Origin: Tunturibacter empetritectus
GTDB taxonomy: Bacteria; Acidobacteriota; Terriglobia; Terriglobales; Acidobacteriaceae
NCBI RefSeq assembly: GCF_040358985.1
Contig: NZ_CP132932.1
Coordinates: 4,154,001-4,218,000, forward strand
DNA length: 64,000 nt
Direction of reading: 5' to 3'
The translations under genes and the position numbers were made by a program. Shown here one piece after another: positions 35,313-44,372 of this stretch. A model generated the notes under the pieces. It worked only from the letters and a program-made list of their open reading frames with translations, ran no database searches and was not told where the DNA came from. How positions within the stretch are numbered: position 1 is the first letter of the stretch; each line of letters begins with the position of its first letter.

Positions 35313-36359
35313 ATGAAAACTTCTAAGAAGCTGGTTCGCCTCTTCGGGTTAGTGATGGCCTTGGTGCTCTTTGTGCCCGCGGGGTGGGCGGAGGAGGCAC
35401 AGAAGATTGCCGAGTTGGGAAGCTGCACTTTGGAAAACGGTAACGTGGTGTTGGATTGCAGGGTTGGGTATCGCACCTTTGGCACCTTAAACGCGGATGG
35501 GTCGAATGTCGTGGTGATGCCTTCCTGGCTGAATGGACGGAGTGAGGATCTGGTGCCTCTCTTCGGGAATGACGAGACCGGGCACCGGCTGGTGGATACG
35601 TCGCGGTTCTTCGGGGTGGCCTTCGATGCGTTCGGGGATGGGGTTTCTTCGTCGCCATCGAATAGCAAAAAGCAGCATGGGCCGGAGTTTCCGGTGTTCA
35701 CGATGGAGGACATGGTGCGTGCGCAGTATCGCGTGTTGACCGAGGTGCTGCATGTGCGGCATGCGCACGCGGTGGTAGGGCTGTCGATGGGCGCAGAGCA
35801 GGTGTTTGCGTGGGCGGTCCTGTATCCGAAGTTCGTCGATCTTGCGGTGCCGATTGTGGGGACCCCACAGGTAACGAGCTTTGATCTGCTGTCGAAACAG
35901 ATCGTGATCGATGCGATCGAGTCGGACCCCGACTACAAGGATGGGCGGTATGTGACGGAGCCGCAGTTGAAGCTTGCCAATGCGATCGGGACGATGATTG
36001 TGAGCGCGCCACAGTATCGGAATGCTGAGGTTCCCAAAGCGCAGTTTGCACAATGGTTGAAGACGGTCGAGTCCCCGCAACGACAGGACGCGAATGACAG
36101 GGTGTGGCAGGCGAAGGCGATCATGCATCACGATGTGCTGCATGGAAGAACGATCGGCGAGGTTGCGCGGGAAGTGCCTGTGAAGTTCCTGGTAATTGTG
36201 GCGGCGGAGGATCGCATGGTGACTCCGCAGCCTGCGCTGCAGTGGGCGAAAGCTGTGGGGGCAGAGACGTACATTTCGGCGGGAAGCTGCGCGCATCTGA
36301 TCATGAACTGCGACGCTGAAGCTGTGTCGTCGCGCGTGGAGCGGTTTTTGGCGAGGTAA
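35313..36359 (+). CDS. Exported MetX-like alpha/beta-hydrolase
   Basis: A 348-residue protein with a signal peptide (about 1-26) and a homoserine acetyltransferase-like alpha/beta-hydrolase domain. Early GYRTFGTLN and SWLNGRSEDL are followed by the nucleophile elbow GLSMGAEQVFAW, Asp in AAEDRMVTP and His in GSCAHLIMNCD. True MetX enzymes are cytoplasmic, so export argues against methionine synthesis; a hydrolase or acyltransferase in the periplasm is more likely. The substrate is unknown. Confidence 0.75.
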   Translation: MKTSKKLVRLFGLVMALVLFVPAGWAEEAQKIAELGSCTLENGNVVLDCRVGYRTFGTLNADGSNVVVMPSWLNGRSEDLVPLFGNDETGHRLVDTSRFFGVAFDAFGDGVSSSPSNSKKQHGPEFPVFTMEDMVRAQYRVLTEVLHVRHAHAVVGLSMGAEQVFAWAVLYPKFVDLAVPIVGTPQVTSFDLLSKQIVIDAIESDPDYKDGRYVTEPQLKLANAIGTMIVSAPQYRNAEVPKAQFAQWLKTVESPQRQDANDRVWQAKAIMHHDVLHGRTIGEVAREVPVKFLVIVAAEDRMVTPQPALQWAKAVGAETYISAGSCAHLIMNCDAEAVSSRVERFLAR

Positions 36360-36520
36360 TGCGAAAATTCCCGTTTTGAAATTGTCCCCAAAAAAGACTG
36401 TGAAGAACTCTTGTCAGGATGAGCAGGATGCACCAAGGTAATAACACGCCACCGAAACGGTAACGCAATTTCGGTTGGACGGTGTGACCTGAACAACTTG
36501 ATTGTGCCTTGGGAGACGAA
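36360..36520. other. Short intergenic region with hairpin before the response regulator
   Basis: 160 bp with a perfect 7-bp inverted repeat accgaaa (36451-36457) / tttcggt (36469-36475), no T-run after it, and the ribosome site gggag before 36521. It could be an operator or RNA structure; no promoter is convincing. Confidence 0.35.
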
Positions 36521-37264
36521 ATGCGAGTTCTGATTGTGGAAGATGATGCAGCTTTAGGGTTGTTTCTCCAGAAGGGTTTAAAGCTGGAGGGACACCAAGT
36601 GGATTGGGTGTGCGATGGCGAGGCTGGGTTGCGGCATGCGGAGGAACATCGTCCGGACCTGATCGTCCTGGACCTGAGTCTTCCGCGAAAAGATGGAACC
36701 GAAGTGCTGGCGGAGATGAGCGGGCGCTTCGATGAGACCTCGGTGCTTGTGCTGACTGGCCGCAGCTCGGTGGAAGAGCGGATCAAATGTTTGAACCTGG
36801 GCGCGGATGACTGTCTGCTGAAACCTTTCAGTTTTCATGAACTGACTGCGCGTTGCCGGGCATTACTGCGGCGGCGGGAGCAGTTCGCCGACCCGGTGCT
36901 CCGGCATGGCGACGTCGAGCTGAACCGGATGGAGCGCAAGGTAATGCGGAACGGTCAGCTGGTGGACCTGACGGTAAAGGAGTTTAGCCTGCTGGAGTTT
37001 TTGCTGAAGCGGGGCGGGCAGTGCTCCAGCCGGAGTGAGTTGCTGCGAGATGTGTGGCAGATGTCTCCCGATGCCGGGACCAATGTGGTGGATGTGTACA
37101 TCAACTATCTGCGACGGAAGCTGGCGGTGGCGAGTATAGATGGCGACCTGGGGTACTCGGTCATCGAGACAGTGCGAGGAGAAGGTTACCGGATGAGCAG
37201 CGGGCGTAAGAGTGCGGGCCGGGTTGACCTGCTTCCGGCGAGTGCGGCGTATGCCGGTGCGTGA
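36521..37264 (+). CDS. OmpR-family response regulator
   Basis: A 247-residue two-domain regulator. The receiver domain has the acidic pair in VEDDAA, the phospho-Asp in IVLDLSLPRKDG (near residue 51), Thr in LVLTGRSS and Lys in LLKPFSF. The winged helix follows (LTVKEFSLLEFLLKRGGQ, VVDVYINYLRRKL, TVRGEGYRM). ATG 36521 follows gggag. It is the first gene of a three-gene module with a HisKA-like small protein and a sigma-54 activator. The last 13 bases overlap the next gene. Confidence 0.9.
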   Translation: MRVLIVEDDAALGLFLQKGLKLEGHQVDWVCDGEAGLRHAEEHRPDLIVLDLSLPRKDGTEVLAEMSGRFDETSVLVLTGRSSVEERIKCLNLGADDCLLKPFSFHELTARCRALLRRREQFADPVLRHGDVELNRMERKVMRNGQLVDLTVKEFSLLEFLLKRGGQCSSRSELLRDVWQMSPDAGTNVVDVYINYLRRKLAVASIDGDLGYSVIETVRGEGYRMSSGRKSAGRVDLLPASAAYAGA

Positions 37265-37514
37265 GCTGGCACCACAGGCAGGTCCTGCAGATTTCGTGGA
37301 GCGCCTTGACGTCGCGCTGCACGACCTTTGTCAGCCGCTGACGGTGTTGCAGTGCAGGCTGGCGATGGGCGAGATGATCGGAGAGCCGGATGCAATGCTG
37401 GAGGCGATTCGAGAAGCTTTGAAAGAGTGTGTGCGGTTGAACCAGACGGTTGGAACGATGCGAACGATGTTGCAGCAGGTAAAGGAAGATACGAACGACG
37501 AGAGGATAGGGTGA
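37251..37514 (+). CDS. Stand-alone HisKA-like small protein
   Basis: An 87-residue protein. [20 protein letters not shown] (22-41) looks like the H-box of histidine kinase dimerisation domains, with His24, followed by a second helix (about 46-78). There is no ATP-binding domain and no sensor. It could receive or pass on phosphate like a phosphotransfer protein, or bind a receiver domain. ATG 37251 overlaps the response regulator and GTGA overlap joins it to the activator gene. Function is inferred. Confidence 0.6.
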   Translation: MPVRELAPQAGPADFVERLDVALHDLCQPLTVLQCRLAMGEMIGEPDAMLEAIREALKECVRLNQTVGTMRTMLQQVKEDTNDERIG

Positions 37515-38929
37515 CGGAGATGGGCATGGGACGGGAGTCGGTGATGAACTCAGTGTCAAACATGGACGCAGCCGAGGTGGCTGCTGTGCGGACGGTGGTA
37601 TTGGCCAGTGCGGATGCGGGGTTGAGGCAGCGTCTGCGTGCCTCTCTTACGGGGCTGCGGTGGCAGGTTCGCGAGGCCAGTGGTGGGGCGGAGGCGATGG
37701 CGCAGCTTGAGGACGCACGGTCGGAGGCGCTGCTGGTGGATAGCTGGCTGCCGGATCTTGAGGTGGGTGAGTTTGCGAGCGTGATCCGGATGATGTATCC
37801 GGCCATGGAACTGCTTCGGGTGGATGGCGGCGCAGATGGTGGAGCGCGAAGTCCGCGGCGTAATGAGTTGCTGCACGCGCTGCGCGAGGCCCAGAATACT
37901 CCGGTGCACGCTCCGGTGAACGATACCGCGGCGTGGGCTGCGGCTCCGGTTTCGGTGCCAGTGCCTGCGGCCACCACCGCTTCTGCTGCAGGAGCGAGGG
38001 GGCCGATTCGGATGCCTTCTCCAGTACGAAAAGATGTGGACCAGAGCGAGGCTCGGGAGAGAGAAGAGCAGGTTCGGCTGGAGTCGACGCGGCAGGCGCT
38101 TGCGGTTCTGCTGGGGCGGGAGGAGACAACGCGGCCTGCAGCAAAGACCGAGGCGATGTTGCCTGAGATGATTGGCACGAGCGAGCCGATGCGCGAACTG
38201 ACGCGGTTGATCCGGCTGGTGGCTCCTCGGTCAACGACGGTGCTGATCGAAGGGGAGACGGGAACCGGAAAAGAGGTCGCGGCGCGAGCTTTGCATCGCT
38301 TGAGTGAGCGGGCGGGGAAGCCGTTTGCGGTGTTGAACTGCGCGGCGATTCCTGAGGCTCTGCTGGAGGCTGAACTGTTTGGACATACGCGCGGAGCCTT
38401 TACTGGCGCGGTGCAGTCACGAACCGGGCGGATCGAAGCCGCGCATGGGGGAACGCTCTTCCTGGATGAGATTGGGGAGATGCCGATGGCGTTGCAGGCG
38501 AAGATGTTGCGGTTTCTGGAGTGCGGCGAGTTGCAGCGGGTAGGCGATAACGAGACGATGCGCGTGGATGTGCGGGTAATCGCGGCGACGCATCAACCGT
38601 TGGAGAAGCTGGCCACGAGCACTGGCGCGGAGAGGACGTTCCGGTTGGATCTCTATCACCGGCTAGCTGTCTTTCCGGTGGAGGTGCCGGCGTTGCGGGA
38701 TCGGATGGACGATCTTGGACTGCTGGCGGAGCACATCCTGGAGCAGATGGGGCAGGAGATGCCGCGCAAGCGATTGACCGTTAAGGCAGAGGCGAAGCTC
38801 TACGAACACAGCTGGCCAGGCAATGTGCGGGAGCTGATGCACGTGCTGGAGCGTGGCGCAATTCTGGCAGCAGAGAAGATGGAGATTGGGGAGGAAGAGA
38901 TTCGTTTCCGGCGGGCCACTCGGAGTTAA
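37511..38929 (+). CDS. Sigma-54-dependent activator lacking a DNA-binding domain
   Basis: A 472-residue NtrC-family protein. It has an N-terminal receiver-like domain (about 25-105, candidate Asp77 in [11 protein letters not shown]; the acidic pair looks incomplete), an Ala/Pro-rich linker, and an AAA+ domain with Walker A GETGTGKE (248-255), the sigma-54 contact loop GAFTGA (295-300), [13 protein letters not shown] and the arginine finger region. The chain stops right after the AAA+ subdomain, with no Fis-type helix-turn-helix. It probably controls flagellar genes, by its position before flgB. GTG 37511 overlaps the previous stop codon. Confidence 0.85.
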   Translation: MTEMGMGRESVMNSVSNMDAAEVAAVRTVVLASADAGLRQRLRASLTGLRWQVREASGGAEAMAQLEDARSEALLVDSWLPDLEVGEFASVIRMMYPAMELLRVDGGADGGARSPRRNELLHALREAQNTPVHAPVNDTAAWAAAPVSVPVPAATTASAAGARGPIRMPSPVRKDVDQSEAREREEQVRLESTRQALAVLLGREETTRPAAKTEAMLPEMIGTSEPMRELTRLIRLVAPRSTTVLIEGETGTGKEVAARALHRLSERAGKPFAVLNCAAIPEALLEAELFGHTRGAFTGAVQSRTGRIEAAHGGTLFLDEIGEMPMALQAKMLRFLECGELQRVGDNETMRVDVRVIAATHQPLEKLATSTGAERTFRLDLYHRLAVFPVEVPALRDRMDDLGLLAEHILEQMGQEMPRKRLTVKAEAKLYEHSWPGNVRELMHVLERGAILAAEKMEIGEEEIRFRRATRS

Positions 38930-39382
38930 GACGAGTGGCCTGGGAGTAGGGAGGGTGGACTGGAGCCAGGATGTCGTTTGGAGTCGAGGGCTGTTGGCCG
39001 AAGCCAGGTTGGCTGGCTTTAAGTCGAGGCTGCTGGCCGTGCTCGTCTAAAAATCACGGATTGAGATCATCTAAGATGAGACGAAGTCGAGCTCGCCTAA
39101 AAAATAGTTGAAAATCGTGGCGTATTTTTAGTCAGGCAAAGAGTGGATGCTAAAACACCACCTTCACCACACATCTCACCACGTCTTCACCACCAAAACA
39201 CCACAGCCAAAACCATGTTTTCTCGGAAAACCCCTGCAAAATCCATCTAAATACCAGACGAAAAAAACTTCATACAATCCCCCAAACTTCGAACCCCGAT
39301 CTCTGATTTTTTAAACGATCATGATTCCGAATTTTCAGGCAATCTGTGGGTGATGGACAGTTCGGGATCGGAAGTTGATAAG
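38930..39382. other. Long intergenic region before the flagellar operon
   Basis: It holds degenerate direct repeats (gccgaagccaggttggctgg and similar, 38995-39040), the family B repeat (39116-39205) and an AT-rich part (39230-39330). No coding frame is convincing. I searched by eye for a sigma-54 site with GG and GC ten bases apart and for a sigma-28 site and found neither. Confidence 0.5.
39116..39205 (-). repeat. 90-bp CACCAC-rich dispersed repeat, family B, copy 2
   Basis: It aligns base for base in spacing with 8218-8307. The GTGGTG units (minus strand) are conserved, while the hairpin at the far end has degenerated here (tggcgtattttta / no clean partner). Confidence 0.75.
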
Positions 39383-39413
39383 AGCGCTCTCATTTGAGGG
39401 CGCTTTTGTTTGG
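39383..39413 (+). terminator. Intrinsic terminator or attenuator 50 bp before flgB
   Basis: A 9-bp stem (agcgctctc / gagggcgct with one G-T pair) with loop attt is followed by ttttgtttgg. It stands between the activator gene and flgB, so it either ends the regulatory transcript or acts as an attenuator for the operon. Confidence 0.7.
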
Positions 39414-39454
39414 TCGTAGGACTGCATAGATCATGGCGTGGAGGGGAAGGACCT

Positions 39455-39823
39455 ATGCAGACGACGACAGCGATGGGCGACGCTTTGGGACGGTATCTGG
39501 ATCTGACCAGTCAGCAGATGCAGGTGACCGCCAGGAATATGGCGAATGTGGATACGCCTGGGTTCAAGACGCAGGGGTTCGATTTCGAAGGGGTGTTTGC
39601 GCAGCAGTTGAACGATGGCGCGGGCGCGGCGGGTCTTGAGGGTATGCAGGCTCCGATGCAGGATGTGGATGGCCTGGTGGCGCGGCCGGATGGAAATAAC
39701 GTGTCCATGGATCGCGAGGGCCTGCAATTGGCCAAGGCGCAGATGCAGTTCAAGCTGGGGACGCAGCTTTTGAAGAGCGAGTTTTCAACGGTGATGAGTG
39801 CAATTCATATGGATTCGAAATAA
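39455..39823 (+). CDS. flgB: Flagellar basal-body rod protein FlgB
   Basis: A 122-residue proximal rod subunit, exported by the flagellar type III system and assembled across the periplasm. The N-terminal rod motif ARNMANVDTPGFKTQGF and the C-terminal amphipathic helix (QLAKAQMQFKLGTQLLKSEF) are as expected. ATG 39455 follows gaggggaagg. It is the first gene of a long operon, with flgC starting 3 bp after its stop. Confidence 0.95.
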   Translation: MQTTTAMGDALGRYLDLTSQQMQVTARNMANVDTPGFKTQGFDFEGVFAQQLNDGAGAAGLEGMQAPMQDVDGLVARPDGNNVSMDREGLQLAKAQMQFKLGTQLLKSEFSTVMSAIHMDSK

Positions 39824-39826
39824 GCC

Positions 39827-40354
39827 ATGAATATCTTCGGAGTAATGGATGTGAGCGGTTCGGCCTTGAAGGCCGAGCGGGTACGGGCTGAGGTGGTGGC
39901 TTCGAATATGGCCAACGCCGAGACGACACGGACGCCTGATGGCGGGCCGTATCAGCGGCACCATGTGGTGTTTGAAGCTCAGAATGGCGGGACGTTTCAG
40001 GAGTCGATGGCGAACCAGTTGGGAGGTGGCTCGAGCGTTGGTGCTGGGAACGGCTTCAAAAATATCTACACCGGTGGGATCAGTGGTGGTTTGAGCGGTG
40101 ACTTGACGGCTGCCAATCCGACACCGGGCGGAGTTGAAGTGACTGGCGTGATCGCGGATGCAAGTAAGCCGCTGCAGCGCTATGACCCCTCGCATCCGGA
40201 TGCGGGCCCGGATGGATTTGTAGCGTATCCCGATATCAATCCTCTGACGGAGATGGTGGATCTGATGGGTGCGACGCGATCGTATGGGATGAATGCGTCG
40301 GCGATTACGGCGGAGAAGAGCATCTTCAACTCTTCGCTTGATCTTTTGAAGTAG
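39827..40354 (+). CDS. flgC: Flagellar basal-body rod protein FlgC
   Basis: A 175-residue proximal rod subunit. It has N-terminal SNMANAETTRTPDGGPYQR, a Gly-rich middle longer than in enteric FlgC, PDGFVAYPDINPLTEMVDLM, and the C-terminal GMNASAITAEKSIF helix. It assembles on FlgB. Normal gene, three bases from flgB. Confidence 0.95.
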   Translation: MNIFGVMDVSGSALKAERVRAEVVASNMANAETTRTPDGGPYQRHHVVFEAQNGGTFQESMANQLGGGSSVGAGNGFKNIYTGGISGGLSGDLTAANPTPGGVEVTGVIADASKPLQRYDPSHPDAGPDGFVAYPDINPLTEMVDLMGATRSYGMNASAITAEKSIFNSSLDLLK

Positions 40355-40398
40355 AGCGATGGTGCAGGGCGCGACATAGGAAAAGCGGAGGAGGGATT

Positions 40399-40734
40399 GT
40401 GGTCGGATTGCCTGTTGGTTCTGGAGTGATGAACAGAGTAGGGACGGGAGGCCTCGATGATGGCTTCCTGAGTGACGTGGGGGTGGCGGCGTCGAACACA
40501 GGGGGCGCGAGCAGCGTGCCGTTTGCGGGGGTGTTGCAGTCGATGATGAAGGAGACGACGAAGCTCGACCAGAAGGCGTCTGAGGCCGTGACCGGGTTGT
40601 TGAATGGCTCGGGGGTTGAGGTGCACGACGCAATGATTGCGACGCAGAAGGCGAATATGGCGTTCGAGCTGGCGCTGCAGGTGCGGAACAAGGCAGTAGG
40701 CGCTTATCAGCAGATGATGGGCATGCAGTTCTAA
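40399..40734 (+). CDS. fliE: Flagellar hook-basal body complex protein FliE
   Basis: A 111-residue adaptor between the MS ring and the rod. The conserved C-terminal half reads VHDAMIATQKANMAFELALQ and QVRNKAVGAYQQMMGMQ. It starts at GTG 40399 with ggagga upstream. The variable N-terminal 40 residues are Gly/Ser-rich. Placed between flgC and fliF as in most flagellar operons. Confidence 0.93.
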   Translation: MVGLPVGSGVMNRVGTGGLDDGFLSDVGVAASNTGGASSVPFAGVLQSMMKETTKLDQKASEAVTGLLNGSGVEVHDAMIATQKANMAFELALQVRNKAVGAYQQMMGMQF

Positions 40735-40766
40735 GAACTTAGGGTTCAGAAAGACACCGGGGCGAG

Positions 40767-42563
40767 ATGGCTGAGACAGAACAGGTTGGCGGGGCGGGGA
40801 TGCAACGAGCGGGAGAAGCCGGCGCTGGTGTGGCTGGCGGTACACCGCTCGAGAAGACGCAGGCGATGGTCACGGCGATGCGTGAGCAGCTGATGGCGAT
40901 GCCTGCTGCGAAGAGGACGTGGCTGATCGCGGCTGGAGTTTTTCTGGCGGCTGTGTGCGCTGGGATGGTCTGGTTCGCCGGGCGTCCAGATTGGCGCGTG
41001 CTGTTCAGCGGGTTGGATGGGAAGGACGTGCAGCAGGTTTCGCAGGAGCTTGCAGCCGCGGGAATTCCATATGAGACGACGGCGGATGGTGCAGGGGTGC
41101 AGGTGCCGTCGGATATGTTGGATAAGGCTCGGATGGAGGTCGCGGCGAAGGGGATGCCGCAGACGGGGCGACTGGGCTTTGAGTTGTTCGATAAGCCGAA
41201 CTGGGTGGGAAGCGAGTTCGATGAGCGAGTGAACTATCAACGGGCTCTGGAGGGTGAACTCGAACACACGATTGGGACGCTGGGTGTGGTGAAGTCGGCG
41301 CGGGTGCACCTAGTACTGCCACAGCCTTCGCTGTTTACCGCTGAAGAGAAGGTGGCGAAGGCTTCGGTGGTGTTGAAGCTTAAGAGGGATGCGCTCAATC
41401 CTGAGCAAGCAGATGCGATTCGTAGTCTCGTTGCGGGATCAGTGGAGAACCTGAGCACAGACCAGGTGACGCTGGTGGATGCAGATGGGCGCGTGAACTT
41501 CAAGCCGCATTCGAGCAATGCGTCTGAAGCGGATGCAGAGCAGGCAATGGAGGCGAAGCTGGTTGCGATGCTGGAGCCCCTGGCTGGGCGTAACAATGTG
41601 CGCGCCACAGTGAATGTGAGTTACGACGAGGGGAGTGAGGAGCGGACCGACGAGGTCTACGACCCGACGGAGGTGGCGACGCTGAGTATGCAGAAGAGCG
41701 AACAGACTTCGACAGGACGGGGAGGGCCTTCAGGTGTGCCTGGGACGGCAAGTAACTCGCCTGGCGCGTCGCCTGAGGGTGCGGTGGCAGGATCGCAGGT
41801 GGCCGCCGCGCCGGGTACTCCGCCGCTGCTGCAGAAGCAGGGTCAGTCGCTGCCGGTGTATCCGCAGCAGAGTGGAGCCCAGGGACAGAGCATTCACCAG
41901 GAGAATGAAACCTATGGAGTTACAAAACATCTGATGCATATGGAGAAGGGTCCGGGCCGGGTGCGGCGTGTGTCGGCTGCGGTGGTGGTGAACGATCGGA
42001 GCATAACTGAAGGTGCGGGCAAGTTGGAGCATGTGGTGTGGAAGCCGCGGAGTGCGGAGGAGATGCATCGGCTGGAGGAGCTGGCGCAGGCTGCGGTTGG
42101 CTACGATGCGCGACGCGGCGACCAGGTGGTAATGCAGAACGTGAGCTTCAGCACGAACACGCCTGAGGTAAAGCCGCCGACGATGGACAGGTTGATGGAC
42201 CAGGTACGCGGGTTTCTGCACACGCAGCCAGGACTGATGCGAACGGCGGTGATTGGGCTCTGCGGCGTGCTGCTGGTGCTGTTTGTGCTGCGGCCAGTTG
42301 CGACACAGATGACTGCGGCGTTGCGTGAACCGATGTTGCTGCCAACCGAGGCCGGACACGTTGGGATCAACGCAGTCGATGAGGAGCAACTTCTGCCGCC
42401 GAGCGAATCGATCGATGAGAGGTCTCTACCGCGAGTGAGGAATAAGACCTATCAACTACAGCAGGGAATCTTTGAGCAGGTGTCGGAGCACATTCGACGG
42501 GAGCCGGGGCAGAGCACGCGGTTGATTGAGGCATGGATTGGGACGTCTGAGGAGAGGTCGTAA
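40767..42563 (+). CDS. fliF: Flagellar M-ring protein FliF
   Basis: A 598-residue MS-ring subunit. It has an N-terminal transmembrane helix (about 50-72), YscJ/FliF ring-building domains (DWRVLFSGLDGKDVQQV, FELFDKPNWVGSEFDERVNY), a Gly/Gln-rich insert near 310-380, a second transmembrane helix (near 493-513) and a cytoplasmic tail that binds FliG. The stop and the next ATG overlap as TAATG, so fliG translation is probably coupled. Confidence 0.96.
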   Translation: MAETEQVGGAGMQRAGEAGAGVAGGTPLEKTQAMVTAMREQLMAMPAAKRTWLIAAGVFLAAVCAGMVWFAGRPDWRVLFSGLDGKDVQQVSQELAAAGIPYETTADGAGVQVPSDMLDKARMEVAAKGMPQTGRLGFELFDKPNWVGSEFDERVNYQRALEGELEHTIGTLGVVKSARVHLVLPQPSLFTAEEKVAKASVVLKLKRDALNPEQADAIRSLVAGSVENLSTDQVTLVDADGRVNFKPHSSNASEADAEQAMEAKLVAMLEPLAGRNNVRATVNVSYDEGSEERTDEVYDPTEVATLSMQKSEQTSTGRGGPSGVPGTASNSPGASPEGAVAGSQVAAAPGTPPLLQKQGQSLPVYPQQSGAQGQSIHQENETYGVTKHLMHMEKGPGRVRRVSAAVVVNDRSITEGAGKLEHVVWKPRSAEEMHRLEELAQAAVGYDARRGDQVVMQNVSFSTNTPEVKPPTMDRLMDQVRGFLHTQPGLMRTAVIGLCGVLLVLFVLRPVATQMTAALREPMLLPTEAGHVGINAVDEEQLLPPSESIDERSLPRVRNKTYQLQQGIFEQVSEHIRREPGQSTRLIEAWIGTSEERS

Positions 42564-43651
42564 TGGGGACAGCGATGCAGTTTTCAGGGGCAGAGACGAT
42601 GCGGCAGAATCCGTTGCTGTTGACACCGGAGTCGGGGTTTATGCCGGCAGATATTCCAGGGCTGCGTAAGGCTGCGATTCTTATGGTAGCGATCGGAGAT
42701 GAGCTGGCGAAGACACTCTTTCAGAGCCTTTCTGAGAACGATGTTCGCCGGGTGACTGAAGAGATCACGCGGTTGGGAGACGTCCCGGCGGCGCAGTTAA
42801 CACAGGTGCTGACGGAGTTCTATGGGCTGCTGGAGACTCAGCAGTATATGGTCCGCGGTGGTCCGGAGTATGCGCTGAAGCTGCTGACGGAGGCCTTTGG
42901 CGCAATGCGCGCGGAGGAACTGCTGCTACAGGTGAAGAAGATTCGCGAGCGCACGAACGGCGACATGGCGATGCTGCAGAGCATGGACGCGCAACACCTG
43001 AGCAAGTTTCTGGAGAATGAACACTCGCAGACGGTCGCGCTGGTGCTGGCGCATCTGGATGCCAAGCGAGGCTCGACGGTGTTGATGAATCTGCACGGCG
43101 CAATGCGCGTGGATGTGGTGCGGCGGCTGGCGGAGATGCGGCAGTTCTCGCCGGAGATGGCGCAGACGGTTGCGATGGCGCTGCATAAGCGGATGGAGAA
43201 GATGGGGTCGAGCGGACGGAAGTCGTACTCGGGCTTCAAGGCGGTCGCTGAGCTGTTGAATCGTCTGGACCAGGGCGAGAGCCGCGAGATTCTGGAAGAG
43301 ATTGAACAGAACGAGCCGAAGGTGGCGATTGGAATACGGGAGCTGATGTTTGTGTTCGAAGATCTTTGCACGGTGCCGGCGGAGAGCATTCGCGAGTTTG
43401 TAAGCTCGGCCGACAAAAAGGTGCTTGCGATGGCGCTGAAGGGCGGAAAGGACAATGTGAAGGCTCATTTGCTCAAGGCGATGAGTTCGCGCGCCGTCGA
43501 TATGTTGAAGGAGGACATGGAGGTGATGGGACCGGTGCGGATGCGAGACGTCAACGCGGCCCAGCAGGAATTGCTGGCTCTGGCGAGGCAGCTCGAGAGC
43601 GAGGGCAGGATGATTCTGAAGATGGAGGTGGATGATGATCTCGCCGTCTGA
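42563..43651 (+). CDS. fliG: Flagellar motor switch protein FliG
   Basis: A 362-residue C-ring subunit with three armadillo-like domains: an N-terminal FliF-binding part (GLRKAAILMVAIGDELAKTL), a middle part with EHSQTVALVLAHL (the EHPQ-type FliM site) and a C-terminal torque domain ending in charged helix VLAMALKGGKDNVKAHLLKA. The last 20 bp overlap fliH. Full-length and ordinary. Confidence 0.96.
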   Translation: MGTAMQFSGAETMRQNPLLLTPESGFMPADIPGLRKAAILMVAIGDELAKTLFQSLSENDVRRVTEEITRLGDVPAAQLTQVLTEFYGLLETQQYMVRGGPEYALKLLTEAFGAMRAEELLLQVKKIRERTNGDMAMLQSMDAQHLSKFLENEHSQTVALVLAHLDAKRGSTVLMNLHGAMRVDVVRRLAEMRQFSPEMAQTVAMALHKRMEKMGSSGRKSYSGFKAVAELLNRLDQGESREILEEIEQNEPKVAIGIRELMFVFEDLCTVPAESIREFVSSADKKVLAMALKGGKDNVKAHLLKAMSSRAVDMLKEDMEVMGPVRMRDVNAAQQELLALARQLESEGRMILKMEVDDDLAV

Positions 43652-44372
43652 GAACACTGGCGCAGAGGCTGGCCGCAGCACTGCGGTGGGGTTGCCCGAG
43701 AGGTTGATGAAACCCGGTGCGAGAAACGTGTCGCGACTTGAGTTTTATCCGTTAGATCGGCTGGAGCCCGTTGCGGAGATCGTGGCAGAGGACAAGATTG
43801 TTGATGTAGAGGCTTTGCTGAAGGAAGAAGAGGCACTCGACGGACGGCTGCGATCGCACGCGGAGCAGGTGTCGGCACAGGTTGAAGAAGCGCGGAGTGA
43901 GGCGGTGGCTGAGGCTCGTCTTGTGTGGGGGGCCGAGCTTGACAAGAGGATTGCGCAGGAGCGTTCGCGGCTGCAAAAGATTGAAGAGGAGTTTCGCCAG
44001 GAACGGACGAGATACTTTGCCGGGGTGGAGGGCGAGGTGGTTCGGTTGGCGCTGGCTGTCGCTGCGCGGGTGCTGCATCGCGAGGTGAAGCTCGATCCAC
44101 TTCTGTTGACGGGTGTAGTAAGAGTGGCGCTCGAGAAGGTTGCAAAGGATAGTGCGGTGGTGCTGCGCGTCCCTGTGGACGAGATTGAGATGTGGCAGGG
44201 GACGTTTGCTGCGCATCAGGGTGCCGCTATGAAGCTGGTGGAAGATGAGCGGCTAAAGGCTGGCGAGTGCGTGCTCGAAACGAATGTTGGCAGAGTGGAG
44301 CTGGGTGTAAGCGCGCAGTTGGGGGAAATTGAGCGAGGCTTCTTCGATCTAATGCAGCAGAGGCCGGCATGA
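43632..44372 (+). CDS. fliH: Flagellar assembly protein FliH
   Basis: A 246-residue negative regulator of the export ATPase FliI. It has a long central coiled coil rich in Glu/Ala/Arg (about 60-130) and a C-terminal globular domain (VEGEVVRLALAVAARVLHRE), as in FliH/YscL. ATG 43632 or 43635 can start translation, both inside the end of fliG. It overlaps fliI by four bases (ATGA). Confidence 0.88.
   Translation: MMISPSENTGAEAGRSTAVGLPERLMKPGARNVSRLEFYPLDRLEPVAEIVAEDKIVDVEALLKEEEALDGRLRSHAEQVSAQVEEARSEAVAEARLVWGAELDKRIAQERSRLQKIEEEFRQERTRYFAGVEGEVVRLALAVAARVLHREVKLDPLLLTGVVRVALEKVAKDSAVVLRVPVDEIEMWQGTFAAHQGAAMKLVEDERLKAGECVLETNVGRVELGVSAQLGEIERGFFDLMQQRPA

Noticed and set aside
36451-36475. 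Perfect inverted repeat before the response regulator as a terminator
   Set aside because: There is no T-run after the stem; it could be an operator, but nothing else supports that.
39350-39410. c-di-GMP riboswitch before flgB
   Set aside because: The conserved gcacagggcaaacc-type core and tetraloop receptor are not present; only a terminator and weak pairing are visible.
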